Position numbers and translations under genes: made by a program. This document shows positions 24,216 to 32,128 of a stretch of 64,000 nt of DNA, one piece after another. How positions within the stretch are numbered: position 1 is the stretch's first letter; every line of letters begins with the position of its first letter. The notes beneath the pieces were generated by a model that ran no database searches, was not told the origin of the DNA, and saw nothing but the letters and a program-made list of their open reading frames with translations. Origin of the DNA: UBA1845 sp002338715 (GTDB taxonomy: Bacteria; Planctomycetota; Phycisphaerae; UBA1845); contig DAORAL010000007.1 of the NCBI GenBank assembly GCA_035344155.1, positions 81,775 to 145,774 of the forward strand, given 5' to 3'.

Positions 24216-27125
24216 ATGAACCCCAGACTCATGCTCAAGACCGTAACTGCCGGCTTGTTGCTCACCGCCGGTTTGACGCCTGCCAATGCCGCCGATCTGG
24301 TGGTCGGATCGCAACAGAGCATTCCCTTCTCTGGTACCTACGAAGACTTCACCATTCCCACAGTTAATCCGCCAACGTATCTCCGCCTGACCGTTTTTGG
24401 AGGCGACGGCGGCGGTGCAGAGACAAACGCCGACTGCTTCTCTGACGGGGGCGAAGGGGGCACTGCGGAGGGAACGTTTCGCGTGGGATACGGAGCCAAC
24501 GAACTTGAACCCGGCGGCACAATTCGATTCATCGTCGGCGAGAAGGGACAAACGTCCCTCCACAACGGAAGTGGCGGTGGCGGGTCCGGTGTCATCTACA
24601 GAGCGCCGGGCGTAACTTCCAATACGTGTGGCGTCGATTGGATTGTGTTGGTCGCCGCTGGTGCCGGTGGCGGTGGGACTCAAAAGGTCACGATCGTCTG
24701 TGGGCCTGGGCACACGGGTGGCGACGCACAAACCGGAGAGTGCGGTGGTACCGGAGGGGGAAGTGAAGGTGGAGCCGGAGGTTGCAACGGGCAAGAAGGA
24801 GACGACGGCGGCGACTTGGACAAGAAAGGCAGCGGTGGCGCCGGCGCGTTCGGTGGGCACAGTGGGAGCGACGAGGCAAAGCAAGGCTGCCCAACGGGTG
24901 GACAAGGTGGATCAGAACACGGTGATCACGGAGGCTGGGGATTTGGCGGCGGTGGCAGCGCGTATTATTTTAACGACGCCGGCGGTGGAGGTGGCGGATA
25001 TTCCGGTGGTGGTGGCGGACACAACGGGCGCCAAGGCGCTGGTGGAGGTAGCTTCATCTCCGAGTGGGCCATCAACCAGCGTCTTAGTCGCGACAATGGC
25101 GGGAGGGAAGACGGCGAGGGACTCTACCTGGCTACGAGCGACTACGAAACTTGCGTGAGCAGCAATGACTGCAATGCCAACGGTGTGCCCGATGATTGCG
25201 ATCTTGAGAGCACCGGAAGATTGAATGACTTCGAGAATGGTGTTGGCCAATACACGCTGGGTGGTTCCGCGACCCTGGATTCCGGATATGTCAAACTAAC
25301 GCCAGCCGCAACGAATCGCGTTGGTAAAGTTATTTTCAATCCGGTCCTTGAAGATGCCATCGATGGTTTCTCCGTTGAGTTCGATTACAAGATGGGCGGC
25401 GGAACCGGTGCGAACGGTATGAGCTTCGTGTTGATCGATGCCGATGTTCCTGGTGAAGTCAATCCGAAAGATCACGGCGACGGCCAACCGCTGGCTCTGT
25501 CTTTGGACACGTATGAGGGCAACGCCGAGGGTGGAAACCACGCCGAGATCCTCAGCTATGGCGTGTCCATTTCTCGCGTGCAGGTTGCGCACAAGCTGGA
25601 CAACAATGAGTGGCAGCATGCCCTGATGATCTTCGAGGATGGGAAACTGACGCTCGTATTGGACGACGGGTTCCTCAACACGACGACGGTCTTTGACGAC
25701 CTGCCGGTCCCTGGATTCTCGCCGATTCGGGCGAAGTACGGGTTCGGCGCTCGCACCGGTGCAGCGACCAACAACCACCTCGTGGACAACGTTCGCTTTA
25801 GGGTCCCTCAGCCAAACAATTGCAACGGGAATGGCATTCCCGACGAATGTGAATCGGATGTCGACGGCGACTTGATTCCTGACGACTGCGACTTCTGCCC
25901 GAACTTCCACAACGACGGCCCCGATGCAGACGGCGACACAATTCCAGACGGCTGCGATACCTGTCCAAACTCGCCAAACATTCGAAACCGAGCAAATGAC
26001 ACCTATTACACGTCGATCAAGGATGCCATCAACGAAGCCGAATCCGGCGACGTCATCGAGTTGGGTGAATGCGTGTTCTTTGAAAGCGGACTCGAGCTCA
26101 ACGATAAGAACATCACCCTTCTCGGCGCCAGTGAAGACTCTACCATCATCGATGGCGGAAGTTCCGCTGGACGACTGCTCGACATCAAGAACGAAGACAC
26201 GAGCACAATCAGAAACATCACGTTGCGAAATTCCGTCGCAACTGGAAGCAACGGCGGCGCCGCACTGGCAGTCCAGACCGAATCCGCACCGACATTCCGC
26301 CGCTGCCGATTTCTGAACAACGACAACGGCAGTTCGAACTACGGTGCCGTATTTCTAGCCGGTGGCTCTACCACCGCGTTCCACAAATGCGTTTTCACGG
26401 AGAACACTTCGGACGCGTTCGCATCGGCCGTGGGAATGAATGACTCGGGCACGTCAGCCACATTTGTCAATTCGCTGTTTCATGGAAATGGCGGCACCAG
26501 CCAGAACCTCGTCGAATGCGTTGGTGGGAGCATGGCGTTCGTCAACTGCACATTCGCGAACAGCTTGAATCAGGGCATGTTTGCTGAGGCGGCCGGCGGT
26601 AGCGTCGAAATCACGAATTGCGTGCATGACGCAACGTCGGTCCCCGAAAGCGGAATCGCGGCATCGTATTGCTTGTTCCCGGGAGCGACGGGCAACAACG
26701 TCAACGGCCTGCCCGAATTCGTCGACGCATCCAACGGCGACTTCAGATTGGCTGGTGGCTCACTGGGAATCGACGCAGCCAACTTGAATGCGTACGGCGG
26801 CGCAGGCGCTAGCTCGAACGATCTGAACCTCAATCCGCGTCTGTGGGACGACACCGGCATCACTGATACCGGCATCGGTATTGGCCCGCTGCGTTATCTC
26901 GACATGGGCGCATTTGAATTCCAGGGGACGACGACCTGCGGTAGCGGCGGCGACTTCGGCAACAGCGGCACCGTGGACCTGTACGACTATCGACGCTTCT
27001 CAGAATGTGCGAGCGGACCGGCTGGCGGTATCGGAACCGACTGCGCGTGCTTCGATCTGGACAGCGATGGCGACGTCGACGCCCGCGACTTCGCCGAATT
27101 CCAGAAGAGCTTCACCGGGAGCTGA
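24216..27125 (+). CDS. Exported lectin-like/beta-helix protein, paralog of the upstream giant
   Basis: A 969-aa exported protein paralogous to the gene at 19450. It has the same signal peptide type (ends TPANA|AD), a Gly-rich region (about 61-305), an L-type-lectin-like domain (about 331-528, FDYKMGGGTGANGMSFVL), a much shorter TSP3 segment, only one beta-helix region (about 590-905) and the C-terminal double Asp-loop module (908-969; FDLDSDGDVDARDFAEFQ). The size difference is explained by one missing beta-helix copy and fewer TSP3 repeats. AAGGAG at 24201-24206 supports the start. Likely a cell-surface or secreted binding protein; substrate unknown. Confidence 0.87.
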   Translation: MNPRLMLKTVTAGLLLTAGLTPANAADLVVGSQQSIPFSGTYEDFTIPTVNPPTYLRLTVFGGDGGGAETNADCFSDGGEGGTAEGTFRVGYGANELEPGGTIRFIVGEKGQTSLHNGSGGGGSGVIYRAPGVTSNTCGVDWIVLVAAGAGGGGTQKVTIVCGPGHTGGDAQTGECGGTGGGSEGGAGGCNGQEGDDGGDLDKKGSGGAGAFGGHSGSDEAKQGCPTGGQGGSEHGDHGGWGFGGGGSAYYFNDAGGGGGGYSGGGGGHNGRQGAGGGSFISEWAINQRLSRDNGGREDGEGLYLATSDYETCVSSNDCNANGVPDDCDLESTGRLNDFENGVGQYTLGGSATLDSGYVKLTPAATNRVGKVIFNPVLEDAIDGFSVEFDYKMGGGTGANGMSFVLIDADVPGEVNPKDHGDGQPLALSLDTYEGNAEGGNHAEILSYGVSISRVQVAHKLDNNEWQHALMIFEDGKLTLVLDDGFLNTTTVFDDLPVPGFSPIRAKYGFGARTGAATNNHLVDNVRFRVPQPNNCNGNGIPDECESDVDGDLIPDDCDFCPNFHNDGPDADGDTIPDGCDTCPNSPNIRNRANDTYYTSIKDAINEAESGDVIELGECVFFESGLELNDKNITLLGASEDSTIIDGGSSAGRLLDIKNEDTSTIRNITLRNSVATGSNGGAALAVQTESAPTFRRCRFLNNDNGSSNYGAVFLAGGSTTAFHKCVFTENTSDAFASAVGMNDSGTSATFVNSLFHGNGGTSQNLVECVGGSMAFVNCTFANSLNQGMFAEAAGGSVEITNCVHDATSVPESGIAASYCLFPGATGNNVNGLPEFVDASNGDFRLAGGSLGIDAANLNAYGGAGASSNDLNLNPRLWDDTGITDTGIGIGPLRYLDMGAFEFQGTTTCGSGGDFGNSGTVDLYDYRRFSECASGPAGGIGTDCACFDLDSDGDVDARDFAEFQKSFTGS

Positions 27126-27161
27126 TTGATTGCACTGATACATCAAACGCTCGGTGTTCAG

Positions 27162-27195
27162 AGCCGCTTCCCATCGTGGGAGCGGCTTTTTTTTT
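27162..27195 (+). terminator. Rho-independent terminator
   Basis: A 10-bp stem (AGCCGCTTCC with GGGAGCGGCT, one G-T pair) is followed by nine T residues (27187-27195), 36 nt after the third exported protein. It is the strongest terminator in the window and closes the exported-protein cluster. Confidence 0.9.
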
Positions 27196-27378
27196 GCGCT
27201 CCAACCGGCCCCCACGCCCCATCAAACGCCGATTTTATGGACCAACTTATTTTTGGATTACTTCCGTGAATCCCAGTCCCCCACTGTCGCATGAATCCTG
27301 AAGCCGTCAGTGCGCGGGGGTTCAACGACTGAACCCACGCCTTGTTATCGATGTCGCCAGCTACAGGAATTCAGGATC

Positions 27379-28179
27379 ATGACTTCAACAGCCCCAAGTC
27401 GAGCCAGCCGAGTCGCGTGCTTTGTGTACGGCCTGTCTGTCTACGCCTTATTTCTCGCAACGTTTGTCTACACCATCGGATTCATTGCGAACATCATCGT
27501 CCCCAAGTCCATCGACTCGGGCGCGATCGGTTCGCAATGGACATCGATCGCGGTCAACGCGCTGCTGCTGGGACTATTCGCCATTCAGCACGCCATCATG
27601 GCCCGTCCGTGGTTCAAGGCGCGGTGGACCCGAATCATTCCCCCTGCCGTCGAACGCAGCACGTTTGTGTTGGCCACCTGCATCGTGCTGATCATCATGT
27701 TCTGGCAATGGCGACCGATGCCAACCAACGTCTGGCACATTACCAATGAACCGTTGGCGGCGGCTCTTCGAGCGATGTCGGCAGGTGGATGGGCGCTCGT
27801 CTTGTACGCCACGTTTTGCATCGACCACTTCGACTTGTTCGGACTTCGACAGGTCACGCTCAATCTACGCGGAATGGCTTACCTGCATCCGGGGTTTGCA
27901 ACTCCGAAGCTTTACCAATTGGTTCGCAATCCGCTCATGCTCGGTTTTCTGATCGCGTTCTGGTCGACGCCCGTCATGTCAATCGGACATCTACAGTTCG
28001 CACTGATGGTGACCGGTTACATCTTCGTCGGCGTGAATCTTGAAGAGCGCGACCTGCTCAAGAGCCTTGGAACCAGCTACGCAAAGTACCGTGCCGAAAC
28101 GCCGATGCTGATTCCTGGCTTGAAACTTCGCCGAAACGCAACCAACGCGCATGTGGCGGGCCAGCCTCAAACCACTTGA
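27379..28179 (+). CDS. MddA/NnrU-like membrane methyltransferase
   Basis: A 266-aa polytopic membrane protein with about six hydrophobic segments. The sequence HAIMARPWFKARW near 72-84 and the C-terminal YxLVRNPLMLGFLIAFW ... EERDLLKSLG...YAKYR pattern are those of isoprenylcysteine-carboxyl-methyltransferase-like enzymes, and the overall layout matches methanethiol S-methyltransferase (MddA), which makes dimethyl sulfide. Substrate assignment is by family resemblance only. ATG 27379 with AGGAA 9 nt upstream is preferred over 27310. It is convergent with the zinc-ribbon gene. Confidence 0.75.
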   Translation: MTSTAPSRASRVACFVYGLSVYALFLATFVYTIGFIANIIVPKSIDSGAIGSQWTSIAVNALLLGLFAIQHAIMARPWFKARWTRIIPPAVERSTFVLATCIVLIIMFWQWRPMPTNVWHITNEPLAAALRAMSAGGWALVLYATFCIDHFDLFGLRQVTLNLRGMAYLHPGFATPKLYQLVRNPLMLGFLIAFWSTPVMSIGHLQFALMVTGYIFVGVNLEERDLLKSLGTSYAKYRAETPMLIPGLKLRRNATNAHVAGQPQTT

Positions 28180-28217
28180 GACTAACCCGTGTGCGCTGTT
28201 CGTTTGCAAACACCTGC

Positions 28218-28469
28218 TTATGTGTTCTTCAGGCGTGCAGTGACTTCGGGATGGTCGCGCCATGCGGGCATGGTGGCCATGAACTCGATGGTCTGGCGTT
28301 CGGCTTTCTCGCGGGTGATGCTCGCATCCTGATGCATTGCCCATTGAACCATCCGCGGGAAGCGCTCGTCAAACGGTTGAAGTGCGCCGTTTTCATCCGT
28401 GCAGTGTTCGCAAAGCGTCCCGGACTCAATCGGCATGGTGCAGCTTTCACATCGTGTGGTATCGGTCAT
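28218..28469 (-). CDS. Small zinc-ribbon protein
   Basis: An 83-aa protein with an N-terminal zinc ribbon, CESC at 7-10 and CEHC at 20-23. The rest (ERFPRMVQWAMHQDASITREKAERQTIEFMATMPAWRDH) is a helical segment seen in putative zinc-ribbon proteins co-occurring with regulators. Its ATG overlaps the MarR gene stop (4 bp), so the two are translationally coupled. Function unknown. Confidence 0.75.
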   Translation of the reverse strand: MTDTTRCESCTMPIESGTLCEHCTDENGALQPFDERFPRMVQWAMHQDASITREKAERQTIEFMATMPAWRDHPEVTARLKNT

Positions 28470-28909
28470 GGCTGTTCTCCTTCATTGGGTTTTGAATCAA
28501 GCAATTTGTTTAGCGATAGAAGTAAATCGGCGCGGTCTTCGGAGGTGAGTTGCGCAAATGCCTCGGACAACATCGTCGTGCTCAAGACGCGGGTCGCGTG
28601 ACGCCAGGCATCGACGCCCTCCTGACTCATCCACACAAGGTGCCGACGACGATCGCGTTCATCCGGATACCGCACGAGCAAGCCGCGCGCTTCCAGCCGT
28701 GCGACGATCTCGCTCGTAGCCGCCTGACTGCGCCCGAAATGTCGAGCCGCCTCCGTGACCGTAAGCGGACCCGTGCCGGCTAGGTGCTCCAGCACGCCAA
28801 ACGCTTCCATCGAAAGCGCACGATCCATCGCCCCCTGCCGCGTGTGAAACCGCAGGAAGACATTGTGAAAGAGATCGACAAATCGTTCGGCTGCCTCATT
28901 TGAATCCAT
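28466..28909 (-). CDS. MarR-family transcriptional regulator
   Basis: A 147-aa winged-helix repressor-type protein. The helix-turn-helix is LTVTEAARHFGRSQAATSEIVARLEARGLL (about 49-78), followed by the wing YPDERDRRRHLVWMSQEG, both standard for MarR. It is first in a two-gene operon with the zinc-ribbon protein and divergent from galE; the 246-bp gap between them probably holds its operator. Ligand unknown. Confidence 0.88.
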   Translation of the reverse strand: MDSNEAAERFVDLFHNVFLRFHTRQGAMDRALSMEAFGVLEHLAGTGPLTVTEAARHFGRSQAATSEIVARLEARGLLVRYPDERDRRRHLVWMSQEGVDAWRHATRVLSTTMLSEAFAQLTSEDRADLLLSLNKLLDSKPNEGEQP

Positions 28910-29155
28910 GGGGGCATTCTTCCGCGCGGAAATGCATCGTCAAGCCCGATGCAATTGGCTTTTGACCTTAAAATATCCTACAGAATCGATGAAGGGCAGG
29001 TTGCCAGCATCTCGACAACAGGCGCGTTTACCGGCAGAATCTCCGTTGATTCACCGATTCGATTGATCCTCCATGCCGGTTTTCGACGATGCAATACAGA
29101 GTCAGATGCGTTCGTAATCATTCTTGAATTCGCCAACCACAGATGGATATTTGCG

Positions 29156-30139
29156 ATGAAAGTTCTTGTCACCGGTGGGGCTGGTTATGTGGGAAGTCAC
29201 TGTGTTCGCCGGTTGGTGCAAGGCGGCCACGAGGTGACGGTCTACGACAATCTCTGCGCGGGTCATCGTGCGGCTATCCCCAACGGCGTCGCGTTCGTGC
29301 ACGCAGACTTAGCCGACACCGCCACACTATCGTCGACACTCAAGCAGGGCTTCGACGCCGTGATGCACTTCGCCGCGTTTCTCGACGTCGGCGAATCGGT
29401 CCGCGCCCCGCTCAAGTATTATCAAAACAACGTCTCCAACACGATCGGATTGCTCGACATCATGCGCGACTGCGACGTCAAGCGCTTTGTGTTCAGTTCG
29501 ACGTGCGCGACCTACGGCGAGCCCAAGGAATTCCCCATCACCGAGAGCATGCCCCAGTCGCCGATCAATCCATACGGACACACCAAGCTTGCGATGGAGT
29601 GGGCGCTATCCGATTGCGCGAAAGCGTGGGGATTGGGCGCGTGTGCGCTTCGATACTTCAACGCAGCCGGGGCAGCGGCCGACGGTTCCATCGGCGAAGA
29701 CCACGATCCCGAAATTCATTTGATCCCGGTCGTGCTTCAGGTGGCATTGGAACAGCGCCCGCAGGTCAGCATCTTTGGCAAGGACTACCCAACGCCCGAC
29801 GGCACGTGTGTGCGCGACTACATCCACGTTGAGGACCTGGCTGAAGCCCATTTGCTGGCATTGCAGAACATTCATCCCGGTGTGTTCGACGCCTACAACG
29901 TGGGCACGGGCATCGGTACGAGTGTGCGGCAACTCATCGAAGCCGCCCGCGAAGTGACCGAACGCGAGATACCAGCCGCCGACGCACCGCGACGACCGGG
30001 CGACCCGCCAACCTTGTTGGCCGACCCGACCAAAATCAAATCGCAACTCGGTTGGCGTCCGAAGTACACGGATATCACGGAGATTCTGAAAACCGCGTGG
30101 CAGTGGCATCGCCAACACCCGAATGGGTATCCCAAGTAG
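29156..30139 (+). CDS. galE: UDP-glucose 4-epimerase
   Basis: Interconverts UDP-glucose and UDP-galactose. A 327-aa short-chain dehydrogenase/reductase with the NAD motif GGAGYVGSH at 7-15, the catalytic Ser-Ser-Thr (FSSTCATYG) and YxxxK (YGHTK) near 148, and the conserved LRYFNAAGA. The start is ATG 29156, at the conserved N-terminus; the open frame extends to 28949 without homology. It could supply galactose for the surface glycans implied by the nonulosonate operon, though it is far from it. Confidence 0.93.
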   Translation: MKVLVTGGAGYVGSHCVRRLVQGGHEVTVYDNLCAGHRAAIPNGVAFVHADLADTATLSSTLKQGFDAVMHFAAFLDVGESVRAPLKYYQNNVSNTIGLLDIMRDCDVKRFVFSSTCATYGEPKEFPITESMPQSPINPYGHTKLAMEWALSDCAKAWGLGACALRYFNAAGAAADGSIGEDHDPEIHLIPVVLQVALEQRPQVSIFGKDYPTPDGTCVRDYIHVEDLAEAHLLALQNIHPGVFDAYNVGTGIGTSVRQLIEAAREVTEREIPAADAPRRPGDPPTLLADPTKIKSQLGWRPKYTDITEILKTAWQWHRQHPNGYPK

Positions 30140-30170
30140 CGAGCACAACCCGCGCCATTCCCACCGTGCC

Positions 30171-30316
30171 GTCATTCCCGCGAAAGCGGGAATCCAGGGG
30201 CATGCAACAACCCTGTAAAAAGCGCTACGGCGCGTGGCAGACTCATCGCAATCGCGTGTTGTGAAAGACGGGAAGATTTTCGTTTGATTCTGGATTCCCG
30301 CTTTCGCGGGAATGAC
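30171..30316. repeat. Pair of inverted REP-like palindromes
   Basis: GTCATTCCCGCGAAAGCGGG at 30171-30190 continues to AATCCAG, and its reverse complement lies at 30290-30316, about 90 bp away. Each copy is itself a palindrome (CCCGC-GAAA-GCGGG). This is the classic layout of a dispersed REP/BIME-type element, here between the convergent galE and ilvD genes where it could also terminate transcription. Confidence 0.85.
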
Positions 30317-30370
30317 GACGGCGCTGCATGCGAATGATGAATCATCGTCGGCTATTCATCTCACCAACCG

Positions 30371-32050
30371 CTATTCGTCCGTCACACAACCCACCGACGC
30401 CGACGTGACATTCTTAATGTATTTATAAAGCGTACCCCGGTTGGCTTTCAGCGGCGGTGCCGTCCAGCTTGCTCGCCTTGCGGCTAACTCATCATCCGAA
30501 ACATCGACTTGAATCGTGCGGTTGACCAGTTCGATCGTGATGCGGTCGCCATCTTGAACCAGCGCGATCGGTCCACCGCTCTGCGCTTCCGGTGCGATGT
30601 GACCGACGATAAACCCATGACTACCGCCGGAGAATCGACCATCGGTCAACAGCGCCACGTCCGAGCCCATACCAGCCCCCATGATCGCCGACGTTGGCGT
30701 GAGCATTTCGGGCATACCCGGACCGCCCTTGGGCCCTTCGAATCGAATGACAATAACGTTGCCCTTGGCGATCTTGCCCGCTTCCAACGCGGCTAGCATG
30801 TCTTCTTCGCTGTCGAACACGCAAGCCGGTCCGCTGAAACTTTCGCCTTCCTTACCGGTGATCTTTGCAACCGCCCCCTCGGGTGCGAGGTTGCCGCGCA
30901 GAATCTGGATGTGTGCGGTTTTCTTGATCGGTTGATCAAACGGGCGGACAACTTTCTGACCGTCAGCCAGCCCGGGCAGATCGGCGATATTCTCGCCAAC
31001 CGTCTTACCCGTCACTGTCATGCAGTTTCCATCAAGCAGGTCATGCTCCAACAAGAGCTTCATGATCGCAGGTGTCCCGCCAACGTCGTGCAGGTCTTCC
31101 ATCACGTACGCACCGCTGGGCTTCAGGTCGGCTAACAATGGCACGCGATCACTCGCCTTCTGAAAATCATCGATCGTCAGCGGAACATCAACCGCCCGCG
31201 CCATCGCCAGCAGATGAAGCACCGCATTGGTGCTGCCGCCCAAGACCATCACGACGGCCATCGCGTTCTCAAAAGCCTGCCGGGTCATGATGTCGCGCGG
31301 TTTCAGGTCGCGTTCGAGCAAGGTCTTGATGGCTAGACCCGCCCGATGGCATTCTTCTTTCTTGCCATCGTTGTCTGCCGGCGTGGATGAATTGTATGGA
31401 AGCGTCATCCCCAGCGCTTCGATCGCGCTGGCCATCGTGTTCGCGGTGTACATCCCGCCGCACGCACCAGCCCCCGGGCAACTTTCACGCACGATCGCCC
31501 GCCGCTCGTCGTCGGTGATCTTACCGCTCAGATACTCGCCATAGCTTTGAAATGCCGACACGACGTCGAGCTTCTTGCCATCGCGACAACCGGGTTTGAT
31601 CGTTCCGCCATAAACCATGATCGCCGGTCGATTCAACCGCCCCATCGCAATCACGCAACCGGGCATGTTTTTGTCGCAGCCGGGGATCGCAATTAAACCG
31701 TCGTACCAATGGGCGGCCATCGATGTTTCGATGGAGTCGGCGATGATCTCGCGCGACTGAAGCGAATAGCTCATGCCATCGGTGCCCATGCTGATGCCGT
31801 CGCTGACGCCGATGGTGTTGAAGCGCATGCCGACGAGACCGGCTTCGACAACCCCACCTTTCACGTACGCGGCGAGGTCATTCAAATGCATGTTGCAGGT
31901 GTTGCCTTCGTACCAGCAACTGGCGATGCCGATCTGCGGTTTGTTGAGGTCGTCATCGCTGAGGCCCGTGCCGATCAGCATGGCCTGTGATGCGCCTTGA
32001 GCGCGGGGTTGGGTGATTCGGCGGCTAAACTTATTCAACGGTTCGGTCAT
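30371..32050 (-). CDS. ilvD: Dihydroxy-acid dehydratase
   Basis: Dehydrates 2,3-dihydroxy acids to 2-keto acids in valine, leucine and isoleucine synthesis. The 559-aa length is typical of the shorter ilvD class. Iron-sulfur ligand motifs are visible: CDKNMPGC near 123-130 and SCPGAGACGGMYTANTM near 190. The C-terminal GRFSGGSHGFIVGHIAPEA is a family signature. AGGAAG lies just before the ATG. It is 78 bp downstream of gltB on the same strand, possibly the same transcript. Confidence 0.97.
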   Translation of the reverse strand: MTEPLNKFSRRITQPRAQGASQAMLIGTGLSDDDLNKPQIGIASCWYEGNTCNMHLNDLAAYVKGGVVEAGLVGMRFNTIGVSDGISMGTDGMSYSLQSREIIADSIETSMAAHWYDGLIAIPGCDKNMPGCVIAMGRLNRPAIMVYGGTIKPGCRDGKKLDVVSAFQSYGEYLSGKITDDERRAIVRESCPGAGACGGMYTANTMASAIEALGMTLPYNSSTPADNDGKKEECHRAGLAIKTLLERDLKPRDIMTRQAFENAMAVVMVLGGSTNAVLHLLAMARAVDVPLTIDDFQKASDRVPLLADLKPSGAYVMEDLHDVGGTPAIMKLLLEHDLLDGNCMTVTGKTVGENIADLPGLADGQKVVRPFDQPIKKTAHIQILRGNLAPEGAVAKITGKEGESFSGPACVFDSEEDMLAALEAGKIAKGNVIVIRFEGPKGGPGMPEMLTPTSAIMGAGMGSDVALLTDGRFSGGSHGFIVGHIAPEAQSGGPIALVQDGDRITIELVNRTIQVDVSDDELAARRASWTAPPLKANRGTLYKYIKNVTSASVGCVTDE

Positions 32051-32128
32051 GGCTTCCTGTCAATCTCTGGTATCGACGCCGTGCACGTTCGCCCGCGTCA
32101 ATCGATGGCATTGAAAATCTCGTTCCAC

